The position numbers were made by a program, and so were the translations under genes. Under the pieces are notes generated by a model that was given only the letters and a program-made list of their open reading frames with translations, was not told the origin of the DNA and did no database searches. A stretch of 64,000 nt of DNA from UBA7672 sp965279205 (GTDB taxonomy: Bacteria > Pseudomonadota > Alphaproteobacteria > Caulobacterales > Hyphomonadaceae). The stretch covers positions 1,302,001 to 1,366,000 of the forward strand of contig OZ257144.1 of NCBI GenBank assembly GCA_965279205.1, given 5' to 3'. Shown here in pieces: positions 25,939-33,630 of the stretch; the first letter of the stretch is position 1, and the number at the start of each line of letters is the position of its first letter.

Positions 25939-25977
25939 ATATATTAGATCTTGCTAAATTAGCAATGGCTAATATAT
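25939..25977. promoter_or_regulatory. Nested palindromic operator between bigR-like and persulfide dioxygenase genes
   Basis: Outer arms ATATATTAG (25939-25947) and CTAATATAT (25969-25977) are exact reverse complements, and an inner perfect palindrome TTGCTAAATTAGCAA is at 25951-25965. Both share one centre, 25958. AT-rich half-sites of the ATTAG type fit BigR-type binding sites. Distance to the start of each divergent gene is under 25 bases, so binding would block both promoters. Confidence 0.85.
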
Positions 25978-25997
25978 GAAGCGGAGCGAATTTCCTG

Positions 25998-26867
25998 ATG
26001 GAGGCCCGAATGGCCGGAATCGAAGCATTTTTTGACAAGGCGACATCCACCGCCTCCTACCTGGTCTGGGACAAGTGCTCGAAACAGGCAGCGATCATCG
26101 ATGCGGTGCTCGACTTCGATCCGGCGACCGGCCGGCTGTCGACAGGGTCTGCGGACACCATGCTGGCGCGGGCGGATGCGCTCGACCTCGAGGTGATCTG
26201 GGCGCTTGAGACACATGCCCACGCGGATCATCTGGCTGCCGCAGATCACATCCGCAGGAAGGTTGGGGCGAAAATCGGCATCGGCGCCCACATCACCGAC
26301 GTGCAGACTCGCTTTCGCTCGCTGTTCGGCGCGCCGCAGGCCGAAACCGAAGCGGATGTCTTCGATCATCTGTTCCGGGACGAAGAAGTCTTTCCGATCG
26401 GCCAGATGAATGTGCGTGTGATTCATACGCCCGGGCATACGCCTGCCTGCGTGACCTATGTCATCGACGATGCGGCCTTCGTTGGCGATACGCTGTTCAT
26501 GCCCGACTACGGCACGGCTCGAGCAGATTTCCCCGGTGGCGATGCCGCAACGCTGTACCGATCCATAAGGAAGATCCTGTCCTTGCCCAGCGACACGCGG
26601 GTGTTTGTTGGCCATGACTACCTTCCATCTGGCCGGACATTGCCTGCCTGGGAAACCAGCATCGCCGAGGAACGCGCGACCAATGTGCACATTCGCGACG
26701 GCGTCAGCGAGGCGGAGTTTGTCGAGATGCGCCGGGCGCGCGACAAAACACTGGCTGCACCTCGCCTGATCCTGCCTTCGCTGCAGGTCAATATCCGGGG
26801 CGGGGCCCTGCCGGCGCCGGAACCGGATGGAAAGGTCTATCTGCGAACGCCGGTCAACGCCCTCTAG
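25998..26867 (+). CDS. Persulfide dioxygenase (ETHE1/Blh-like MBL-fold hydrolase)
   Basis: 289 residues. The metal site THAHADH (His73, His75, Asp77, His78) and later HTPGHTPACV, GDTLFMPDYG and FVGHDY are those of ETHE1-type MBL proteins with mononuclear iron, which oxidise glutathione persulfide to sulfite. Start at 25998; the in-frame ATG at 26010 is also possible. Divergent from the BigR-like repressor and adjacent to the nested operator. Convergent with a second cytochrome, whose stop overlaps at CTAG. Confidence 0.9.
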   Translation: MEARMAGIEAFFDKATSTASYLVWDKCSKQAAIIDAVLDFDPATGRLSTGSADTMLARADALDLEVIWALETHAHADHLAAADHIRRKVGAKIGIGAHITDVQTRFRSLFGAPQAETEADVFDHLFRDEEVFPIGQMNVRVIHTPGHTPACVTYVIDDAAFVGDTLFMPDYGTARADFPGGDAATLYRSIRKILSLPSDTRVFVGHDYLPSGRTLPAWETSIAEERATNVHIRDGVSEAEFVEMRRARDKTLAAPRLILPSLQVNIRGGALPAPEPDGKVYLRTPVNAL

Positions 26868-27196
26868 CGGCGTTGCAGAAAGGCGAGATACTCGACGAAG
26901 TCGGTCGCGGCCTGGTCGGAGAACTGGAACTCAGGCATGTCGGGATGACCGCTCATCAGGCCTTCGACCAGCGACTCTTCGATCGAGTCGACCGGATACA
27001 GCTCCGACAGGTTGCGGAAGGGAATCGCATCCTTGTGGCGGCTTTCGTCGTTATGTCCAACGGCATGACAGGAGCTGCAATAGCGCGAAGCGAGCGCCTG
27101 ACCGTGCGCTATGGGCCCCAGAGCTATCGCGGAAGACGTGTCCGGCGGAGTGGCGCAGGCGGCCAATCCTAGCGTCAGCGCGAAAGACGCTATCAT
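26864..27196 (-). CDS. Monohaem c-type lipo-cytochrome (paralogue 2)
   Basis: 110 residues from ATG 27196. Lipobox at LAAC (Cys14) and CSSCH at 40-44, with a Met in HPDMPEF. Paralogous to the cytochrome at 23801, from which it is separated by the sulfur genes, giving a symmetric module. It ends inside the stop of the persulfide dioxygenase (shared CTAG). A small electron carrier anchored in the envelope is inferred. Confidence 0.87.
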   Translation of the reverse strand: MIASFALTLGLAACATPPDTSSAIALGPIAHGQALASRYCSSCHAVGHNDESRHKDAIPFRNLSELYPVDSIEESLVEGLMSGHPDMPEFQFSDQAATDFVEYLAFLQRR

Positions 27197-27499
27197 CGGG
27201 GGGACGGGACGGTGACCAGGCACTGCACAATCTCCACCGGACACACATATACTGTAACCGGACCGCCAAAGACTCTTTGACGGGGATCAAGCGCGATTCC
27301 GTTCGGTAAGCTGGCCAGAAGGGCGGCGCCGCGTGCCCGGGAATCAGGCGCCACCCGTTTTTGCACCAGGATATAGGCGGCGGGGACGTGCGCGGCGTAT
27401 CGCGACGGATAGGGTCGCGCGCGTCCTGTTGCTTGCGCGGTCAGGTGTTCCTGACGGCCGCGTGCGTGGCAGGGCGCGGCCGGGCCGAGGGAGAGATCG
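27197..27499. other. Intergenic region, 303 bp
   Basis: Apart from a hairpin with a T-run at 27321-27362, I see no gene or repeat. It would carry the promoter of the minus-strand cytochrome and of the plus-strand gene at 27500. Confidence 0.6.
27321..27362 (+). terminator. Hairpin followed by T5 (possible intrinsic terminator)
   Basis: GGGCGGCGCC and GGCGCCACCC can pair around a short loop and are followed by G-TTTTT. On the plus strand this resembles a terminator. It is far from the nearest plus-strand stop (26867), so its role is uncertain. Confidence 0.3.
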
Positions 27500-27871
27500 A
27501 TGGGGCTGTTTTCGTTTCTGTCGGGCGGGAAGAAGAAAGAAGCAAAGGCGTCTGCGACGCCGGCCGCTACGCCGGTAAAGGCGAAGGATGCCGCTGTAGC
27601 GCAGCAGGCATCGGCCGCGCTCGCGAAGGCCGAAAAGAAGATCGAGACACCGGCGGCAAAACCCGCTGCCTCCTCCGCGCCGCCAGCCGGAGCGGTAGGC
27701 GTGACGCAGGCGAAGCTGCGGCTGAAGATGACGGCGTCGCTGCGCGCCGGTCAGCATGCGGCCGCCTATGAAGCCGCAAAGGCGCTGGCGGACATTCAGG
27801 TCAAGGCAGGCCGGCTCACCGGCGCCCGCGTGTGGCAGGTCGAGGCCGAACGGATCAAGGCGCAGGCCTGA
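27500..27871 (+). CDS. Small Ala/Lys/Pro-rich cytoplasmic protein
   Basis: 123 residues, preceded by GAGGGAGAG. N-terminus GLFSFLSGGKKKEAKA is positively charged; the middle is Ala/Pro/Lys-rich and looks disordered, and the last 50 residues form a helical domain (LKMTASLRAGQHAAAYEAAK then ALADIQVKAGRLTGARVW) that may be TPR-like. No domain is recognised and no function is assigned. Confidence 0.65.
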   Translation: MGLFSFLSGGKKKEAKASATPAATPVKAKDAAVAQQASAALAKAEKKIETPAAKPAASSAPPAGAVGVTQAKLRLKMTASLRAGQHAAAYEAAKALADIQVKAGRLTGARVWQVEAERIKAQA

Positions 27872-27888
27872 TTAATAATCCCATTGCG

Positions 27889-27907
27889 AGGTTCCATCGC
27901 GGAACCT
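27889..27907. repeat. Perfect 7-bp inverted repeat after the 27500 gene
   Basis: AGGTTCC (27889-27895) and GGAACCT (27901-27907) around ATCGC, beginning 18 bases after the 27500 stop. A short hairpin without a T-run, either a weak terminator or a regulator site ahead of the GAF-EAL gene. Confidence 0.35.
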
Positions 27908-28021
27908 GCCGGTTGGGGCTCCAATAAACGGGAAACCGCTCGCATTTCCACCCGCGCGGAAACGGCGCGGTAAGTATGCGCGCCCATCCTTCGACACGGC
28001 GGCATCGTGTTGGAGGGCATC

Positions 28022-29296
28022 ATGCTGGACGTTGCGGGCAGGGACGAGCGCGGGCTGTTTGGCTCGCTGCGCATCGACAGCGATGGGCTGAGCCCGTCGG
28101 CGCATATCAGCCGCGTGCTGTCGATTGTGCGCACACACCTGAACATGGATGTCGGCTTCATTTCCGAATTCGTCGACGGACGGCGCGTGTTTCGCCAGGT
28201 CGATGCACGCGTGGCGAATTCGCCGGTTGTGATCGGCGGATCCGATGCGCTGGAGGACAGCTATTGCCAGCGCGTGGTCGATGGGCGTCTGCCGGAATTG
28301 ATGCGCGACGCTGGCGCGAACCCGGAAGCGCTGACGATCGCGGCGACGCGGGAGCTGCCGGTCGGCGCGCACATGAGCGTGCCGCTGAGACTGCCGGATG
28401 GGCGAGTCTATGGCACGTTCTGCTGCTTCAGTTTCCTTCCGGACCAGTCGCTCAACGATCGCGACCTGAAAATCCTGCGCGCTTTCGCTGCAATTGTCGC
28501 GGACCTGATCTTCGAGGAGCTGGACGTCCAGCGCGATCTGGAGCTCAAGCGCGAGCGGATCGAATGGACGGTCGAGCGGCGATCCTTCCATGTCCGCTAT
28601 CAGCCGATCTATCGCCTGAGTGACGAAACCGTGGCGGCGTTCGAATGCCTCGCGCGCTTCGACGGCGAGCCATATCGCACGCCCGATGTGTGGTTCAGCG
28701 AAGCGGCCGAAGTCGGCCTCGGACCGGCGCTGGAGATTGCGGTGGTGCGCAAGGCGGTCGAGGCTCTCGGCAGCCTGCCGAAGGACGTGATGCTGGCGGT
28801 CAACTTCTCGCCGGAATCCATTCTGTCGCCAGAGTTCGCGGAGCTGTTCAACAGCCTGGATCTGGAACGCATCGTGCTGGAAGTGACCGAGCACGCCGCG
28901 GTCGCCAACTACACCGAGCTGGCGGCGCGGCTGCATCCGTTCCGGTTGCGCGGCCTGCGGCTAGCGGTGGACGATGCCGGAGCAGGACATTCAAGCTTCC
29001 GCCATGTACTCGATCTCAGGCCAGACACGATCAAGCTGGACATGAGCCTGACGCGAAATATCGACCGCGATCGCGGGCGGCAGGCGCTGGCGGGCGCACT
29101 GGCCATGTTCGGCCGCGCGATGGGCAGCCAGATCGTCGCCGAGGGCGTCGAGACGGAGGCGGAGCTCGATGCGCTGCGCCGTGTCGGCGTAACGAAAGTG
29201 CAGGGCTATCTGACCGGCAAGCCGATGCATCTTGAAGATGCGCTGAAGCTGCCCGGGCTGAAGGCTCGCGTGCTACGCCGCGGAACGCAGGCGTAG
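28022..29296 (+). CDS. GAF-EAL cyclic-di-GMP phosphodiesterase
   Basis: 424 residues from ATG 28022 (GGAGGG at 28012-28017; GTG at 28007 is an alternative). An N-terminal GAF-like domain spans about 20-175 (LPVGAHMSVPLRLPDGRVYG). The EAL domain follows: the first motif reads ECLAR rather than EALAR, and later LEVTEH, DDAGAGHSSF, IKLD, VAEGVE and the Gln of VQGYL carry the expected metal and catalytic residues. Likely a cytoplasmic c-di-GMP hydrolase. No membrane segment or GGDEF domain. Confidence 0.88.
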   Translation: MLDVAGRDERGLFGSLRIDSDGLSPSAHISRVLSIVRTHLNMDVGFISEFVDGRRVFRQVDARVANSPVVIGGSDALEDSYCQRVVDGRLPELMRDAGANPEALTIAATRELPVGAHMSVPLRLPDGRVYGTFCCFSFLPDQSLNDRDLKILRAFAAIVADLIFEELDVQRDLELKRERIEWTVERRSFHVRYQPIYRLSDETVAAFECLARFDGEPYRTPDVWFSEAAEVGLGPALEIAVVRKAVEALGSLPKDVMLAVNFSPESILSPEFAELFNSLDLERIVLEVTEHAAVANYTELAARLHPFRLRGLRLAVDDAGAGHSSFRHVLDLRPDTIKLDMSLTRNIDRDRGRQALAGALAMFGRAMGSQIVAEGVETEAELDALRRVGVTKVQGYLTGKPMHLEDALKLPGLKARVLRRGTQA

Positions 29297-29409
29297 CAGC
29301 ACTGGCAGCGGCAGACTGCCAATGCGCAGCGGGCATGCTTCCGTTCATTGACCGGTAATGCGTGAGGCGGACCCTTGAGGGTGCTGGGACCATTGAAGGA
29401 GCCCGCATC

Positions 29410-29709
29410 ATGGGTCAGTTGCTGAAACGCATCGAGCCTGCTGACACGGCCGAGTTCGAGCGCCGCCTCAAGGGCGCAACGCTGCTGACAGCCGAAGTGC
29501 TCTACTACATGCCGGACCATCCCAAGTTGCTGCAGCTGTTCATGTGGCAGACGCTGGACGAGGCGCCGAAGTTTCCGAGGTTGTCAGCCTTCCTCGATCA
29601 CTGGCGGCGCGAGATCGAGGCGGTGATCCATTCCGTGCGTATCGCGCACGGTGAGTCACTGACGCCGGCGACCTGGCGCAAGGTGGATGGCGTGTTCAGG
29701 GTGAATTGA
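29410..29709 (+). CDS. usg: Usg family protein
   Basis: 99 residues. The conserved core TLLTAEVLYYMPDHPKLLQ and FMWQTLDEAPKFPRLSAFLD, plus REIEAVIHSVRIAH, match the short Usg family often found next to tryptophan genes in alphaproteobacteria; here no trp gene is adjacent. ATG at 29410 follows AAGGAG. Function unknown. The recognition of the family is from pattern memory rather than a search. Confidence 0.8.
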   Translation: MGQLLKRIEPADTAEFERRLKGATLLTAEVLYYMPDHPKLLQLFMWQTLDEAPKFPRLSAFLDHWRREIEAVIHSVRIAHGESLTPATWRKVDGVFRVN

Positions 29710-29710
29710 A

Positions 29711-29724
29711 GGACGAGGGCGTAC
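29711..29724. repeat. Partial copy of the 14455 palindromic element
   Basis: GGACGAGGGCGTAC is the reverse complement of 14451-14464, including the flanking GTAC. Only one arm of the palindrome remains here, just after the usg stop. Confidence 0.5.
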
Positions 29725-29730
29725 GTTCCG

Positions 29731-30693
29731 CTAGTTCGGCTTTTTTGCCTTCGCTTTGGGTTTTGCCTTCGCCGCGTCTCGCTTGTCGCCCTCGCGGCCG
29801 CCGAGGAGGATGTTGGTCATCGAATAGTTCCCCTCGTGACAGGCGTATTCGTAGAAAGTCGTGTCGCGCAAGGTGAAGGAATATTCGGCCAGCCATGGCG
29901 CGGTGTAGAGGTCGCCGTCTTCCACAGTGAACTGGTAGAGGAGCTCGGTTGGCGAGACGCGAGTGAAGCGTTCGGTGAGCTTGCTGTCCGGCTCCACCAG
30001 GATCGGACGACCGAAACCGCCACGGATCGGATCGTCGGAGCGGATGTGCGTTGTTTCGACCACGAGCGTGTCGCCATCCCAGCGGCCGGCTGACCAGCCT
30101 TCATAGGATGTCATCGCTGGCGGGGGCGCGGGCGAGCCGTCGATGTGAATGATACGAAGGCTCGCGACATCTTCCGTGAGGATCACGATCTCGCGCGGCG
30201 TCTGTATGAATGTGTTGGGTATCATGGCCGGGATCTGCCGGATCGGAGGCTGGCCTAGCCCTGCCAGGCAGCGATCGAACGTGGTGCGTTCTTCCGGATT
30301 GTCGTCGGCAATCGTGTCCATCCAGTCAGCGCGCTCGACCAGCTTCAGGCCCTTTTCCGTGTACGGCATCTGGCCATTCGCCGGCGTGACGAGAAGCGAG
30401 GAGCGGAATTCGCCGCGCACCTGCGAGACCGTGTTGATGTTCTGGATGAAGAAATCCGGATCGATCAGATCCGGCGTGCCCTTCACCAGTTCCGCCGCCG
30501 CATCGCGCGCTTCGTCCGGCGTCAGCGCGAGCGTCTTCAGGAAGGGCGGCCGCTCGAGCAACGTCATGAAAGACGTGCCCCATGTGCCGTTGAAGTCCGG
30601 ATGACCATTGGCCGTGCGCGGCGGCTCGTAGGTCGCCTGCGCGAAAGCAGATGGCGCGCAGGCGACCGCGAGAACCAACAGCAGACAGCGCAT
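29731..30693 (-). CDS. Secreted CHEGNY-family protein, paralogue 2 of 3
   Basis: 320 residues with a signal peptide (RCLLLVLAVACAPSAFA) from ATG 30693. Blocks PPRTANGHPDFNGTW, WDGDTLVVETTHIR, ERFTRV, YTAPW and C-terminal YACHEGNYSMTNILLGG align with the products of 15218 and 51522. The C-terminus ends in a basic Lys/Ala tail. Periplasmic, function unknown; expression independent of the others is expected since all three are scattered. Confidence 0.82.
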   Translation of the reverse strand: MRCLLLVLAVACAPSAFAQATYEPPRTANGHPDFNGTWGTSFMTLLERPPFLKTLALTPDEARDAAAELVKGTPDLIDPDFFIQNINTVSQVRGEFRSSLLVTPANGQMPYTEKGLKLVERADWMDTIADDNPEERTTFDRCLAGLGQPPIRQIPAMIPNTFIQTPREIVILTEDVASLRIIHIDGSPAPPPAMTSYEGWSAGRWDGDTLVVETTHIRSDDPIRGGFGRPILVEPDSKLTERFTRVSPTELLYQFTVEDGDLYTAPWLAEYSFTLRDTTFYEYACHEGNYSMTNILLGGREGDKRDAAKAKPKAKAKKPN

Positions 30694-30753
30694 GATCCGA
30701 CCCCTGAACCTGTGCGGCTTACGCCATAGCACAGGGACCGGATCAGTCGCGAC

Positions 30754-31146
30754 CTACTTCCGCTGCAGGACGAGCGGGAATTCCATCCCGTTCTGATGCC
30801 AGGCGCCCTTCATCTGGGCGCCGTCTGCGGAAAGCTCGCCCGTGAAGTCGCCATTCACGATGGGGACTTCGATCACGATGTTCTTGCCGTCGCGCTTGGC
30901 GATGCCGGGAATGTCGGTGACGTCCTGCATCGGGGAATCCATCATCGTGGTTGTCTTGTCGCCGGTTGTGACGATGCGGAAAATGCCGGTGAGCGAACCC
31001 TCGGGTGTCTCAATGCCGCCTTCCCAGCGGCCATCAAGACCCTGGACGGCGGGCGACGGAATCGGCGGGCCGAAGTCCGGCTTCTGGGCATGCGCAGCGC
31101 CGGCGAAAGCGAGCGAGAGCAGGAGCGTAGAAAGAAGGCGTTTCAT
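30754..31146 (-). CDS. Small secreted protein, single copy of an RWEG domain
   Basis: 130 residues with a signal peptide (KRLLSTLLLSLAFAGAAHA). The mature part (PAVQGLDGRWEGGIETPEGS, then MMDSPMQ) is one beta-rich domain that also occurs in the first half of the protein encoded at 31183. It is downstream of that gene on the same strand, so the two are probably in one operon and arose by domain duplication. Function unknown. Confidence 0.75.
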   Translation of the reverse strand: MKRLLSTLLLSLAFAGAAHAQKPDFGPPIPSPAVQGLDGRWEGGIETPEGSLTGIFRIVTTGDKTTTMMDSPMQDVTDIPGIAKRDGKNIVIEVPIVNGDFTGELSADGAQMKGAWHQNGMEFPLVLQRK

Positions 31147-31182
31147 GGGAGCGTTTCCTTTTCTGTTTCTTGGGGAGGAACG

Positions 31183-32931
31183 TCAGGGTTTCATGCGCTT
31201 CACGATCCAGCTTGAGACCGTCTCAAGCGCGACCGGCGCGAAGGTTTCGTCGAGATCGCCATACTCGCTGATCGAGCCGGTGGTGACCGTCTGGAACAGA
31301 TGGTTCAGGCCGGGTAGTTCGATGATGGTTGCGTCTGCGTTGCCGGCGAGCAACGTCCTGAAGCCGCCGAGATTTTGCTTGGCTTCAACCTGAAGGTCCT
31401 TCGAGCCGTTGATTGCGAGGAAGGGAACTTCGATTTTTGGCACGTAGAGCGACGGATCGTACGACAGGAGGTCGCGAATATAGTTGGAGGCAAACTGATC
31501 TGCCGCCGCTTCAAGCGATTGTTCCGTCGGCGCGGGCTGGCCGGGCGGGACGGGCTCCGCCTTTAGCGCCGCAAGGACGGCTGCTTTCGCACCGGCCTTG
31601 TCTTGCGTTGAAAGCGCGGCGTCGAAGACTGCGTTGGAGCTGCGGCGAACATTGGCCAGCTCTTCTTTGCTGGCGCCAGCGGATTGCGTGAGAAGCGCAC
31701 GCTGTTCGGTGAGGGCGTCGCGCCCTTTCACGCCAACGCCGGCGAGGGTCACCACGAAGGCTATGCCCGGGTCCTGCGCGGCAAGGCGGGGACCGGTGAC
31801 GCCGCCTTCGCTGTGACCGATCACGCCGATACGCATGGGGTCGATGTCGGTGCGGGAGCGCAGGACTTGGATCGCGGCTTCGGCATCGGTCACGAAGTCG
31901 GGAATGAGCGACATCTCGCCATTCAAGCGCTGTTTCACGTAGTCGCGGTCATCGCAGCGAAGCACGGCGATGCCCTTGCGCGTGAGGTGGTCAGCGAGGA
32001 CGAGGAAAGGCTTGTGGCCAAGCAGCGTCTCGTCGCGATCCTGTGCTCCGGATCCGGAGAGCAGCAGTGCGGCTGGATGCGGGCCAGGGGCCTCCGGGAT
32101 GGTCAGCGTGCAGGGGATGTGGACCCCGGGATTGGCCGGATTGTCGTAGCCGACCTGCTCTTCCTTGTAGGGGTAGGGCTTCTTCGGCGTCTGCGAGCGC
32201 TCCTTCAGAACGACCGGCGTGACGTCCTTGGTGATGAACTTGAACTCCAGCGGCAGCGTCTGGCCCTGGATGAATGTGCCGGTGATCTTGTCTCCTTCTG
32301 GTGAGAGCGTGCCGGAATACTTCGCCATGATACTCGGCATCTCGAACGAGACGGTGGCGCCGTCGCGCTTGAAGGTGGGTATGGGAAGGTTCGAGGCGTT
32401 CTGCATCGGCGAGTCCATCATCGCCACCGTGCCATTGGTGTCGGTAGTGACGCGGACAACGATCGTCATCATGCCCTGGATCTTGCCTTCCCAGCGCCCA
32501 TCGAGACCGGCGACAGCAGGATTGGGTGGAAGCGCGGGCAGCACGCCAGGATGGAACACCATCGGCAGCTTGCCCATCGGCGACGAGTATTCGCCTACCC
32601 ATGCGTTCTGGGCGGCGTCCCACTTGCCGGTCCAGGTCTGCGTTCTGAGCTTGAAAGTGAAGACGTCGTCTGCGAGCGAGACCGCATCCATCGGCGTGCC
32701 GGACGTGCCCTGGTCGGGGCTTGCAACTGTACCCTTGAAGACGCCGGGCGATATCTCGTCGACGTGGATGCCAATGCGTATCTTCGCGCCGGGCGGAACC
32801 TCAAACAGCCCGTGCCAGTCGCCGGCGGGTGTGACCTTTGCCGGCTGTGCGGCAACGAGCGGCGTTTGCGGCGCAGGGGCAGCAGCGCAGCTGGCGGCGA
32901 AGAGGGCGGCGGCGAGGAGGGCAGCTTTCAT
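31183..32931 (-). CDS. Secreted alpha/beta hydrolase with N-terminal beta-domain duplication
   Basis: 582 residues with a signal ending AASC, a likely lipobox. Residues about 30-130 and 130-240 are beta-rich, the second with PAVAGLDGRWEGKIQG and MMDSPMQ shared with the neighbouring small protein. The C-terminal part is an alpha/beta hydrolase with GHSEGG (Ser nucleophile), Asp in NGSKDLQ and a late His in LNHLFQ, of the dienelactone/prolyl-oligopeptidase kind. Likely an envelope ester or peptide hydrolase. Confidence 0.85.
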   Translation of the reverse strand: MKAALLAAALFAASCAAAPAPQTPLVAAQPAKVTPAGDWHGLFEVPPGAKIRIGIHVDEISPGVFKGTVASPDQGTSGTPMDAVSLADDVFTFKLRTQTWTGKWDAAQNAWVGEYSSPMGKLPMVFHPGVLPALPPNPAVAGLDGRWEGKIQGMMTIVVRVTTDTNGTVAMMDSPMQNASNLPIPTFKRDGATVSFEMPSIMAKYSGTLSPEGDKITGTFIQGQTLPLEFKFITKDVTPVVLKERSQTPKKPYPYKEEQVGYDNPANPGVHIPCTLTIPEAPGPHPAALLLSGSGAQDRDETLLGHKPFLVLADHLTRKGIAVLRCDDRDYVKQRLNGEMSLIPDFVTDAEAAIQVLRSRTDIDPMRIGVIGHSEGGVTGPRLAAQDPGIAFVVTLAGVGVKGRDALTEQRALLTQSAGASKEELANVRRSSNAVFDAALSTQDKAGAKAAVLAALKAEPVPPGQPAPTEQSLEAAADQFASNYIRDLLSYDPSLYVPKIEVPFLAINGSKDLQVEAKQNLGGFRTLLAGNADATIIELPGLNHLFQTVTTGSISEYGDLDETFAPVALETVSSWIVKRMKP

Positions 32932-32992
32932 GGTGCGGTCCTTGTGCTTTTTCAGTCAGTCCGCGCAAGCGGCGATTTCTTACGCCGCAGGC

Positions 32993-33184
32993 TCAGTCCT
33001 TCTGGAAAATCTCTTCGATGCGCAGGCCGAACACGTCGGCGATCTTGAAGGCGAGCGGCAGGGACGGGTCGTACTTGCCGTTCTCGATGGCGTTGACTGA
33101 GTTGCGTGACACGTCGAGCAGCGCCGCAAGGTCTGCCTGGGTCCAGCCCTTTTCAGCCCTGAGGACGCGGATGCGGTTCTTCAT
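32993..33184 (-). CDS. XRE-type helix-turn-helix regulator
   Basis: 63 residues, a bare HTH_3 domain (RVLRAEKGWTQADLAALLDV, SRNSVNAIENGKYDP), length typical of YozG/PBSX-like minimal repressors. ATG at 33184 starts 7 bases after the stop of the membrane gene at 33192. Small XRE genes paired with a membrane protein gene form a common two-gene unit; here the membrane protein may be its partner or target. Confidence 0.9.
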   Translation of the reverse strand: MKNRIRVLRAEKGWTQADLAALLDVSRNSVNAIENGKYDPSLPLAFKIADVFGLRIEEIFQKD

Positions 33185-33191
33185 GTCCGTC

Positions 33192-33629
33192 TCACCGCTT
33201 GGCGACGTGCCAGCCGACCCAGCACACGAGGAAGCCGACAAGCTGGCCGGCGACGATCCAGATCGCGCCGAGAAGGAATGCCGGCGCCGCCGGATCGGGG
33301 GGAGATCCGTCCGGCGCTCGCACGGCATCGCTGATCCAGCCGAGTAGCGGCGTCACTACGCCGGGCTGGAGCAGCGCGGGGAGGAGCGCAAGAGAGCCAA
33401 GAAGTCCGAAAAGGCCGCCAAAGACCCAGGAGAATTTCTGCGCGGCGCGTTCGAACTCGTCCTGCCGGCGCCAGGCCAGCAGTGAGAACACGACCAGCCA
33501 CGCACCGGCCAGATAGGCGAGGGCGAGGCCCACGCCGCCGCTCACGAGCACGGCGAGGGCGATCAGCCCCCAGAAACCGAGAGCAGCGATAACGCGCCAG
33601 GAACGGGCCGAGATGCGGCTCTGTGACAT
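33192..33629 (-). CDS. Membrane protein paired with XRE regulator
   Basis: 145 residues with about four membrane helices (such as ALGFWGLIALAVLVSGGVGL and WVFGGLFGLLGSLALLPALL), and basic residues at both ends. Begins one base after the esterase gene's stop and is followed by the XRE gene 7 bases later, so all are one operon. Family not named with confidence (DUF2178-like arrangement). Confidence 0.75.
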   Translation of the reverse strand: MSQSRISARSWRVIAALGFWGLIALAVLVSGGVGLALAYLAGAWLVVFSLLAWRRQDEFERAAQKFSWVFGGLFGLLGSLALLPALLQPGVVTPLLGWISDAVRAPDGSPPDPAAPAFLLGAIWIVAGQLVGFLVCWVGWHVAKR

Positions 33630-33630
33630 C

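Noticed and set aside
27872..28936. A 354-codon minus-strand frame opposite the GAF-EAL gene.
   Set aside because: The plus strand holds GAF and EAL motifs; the minus frame has no recognisable domain.
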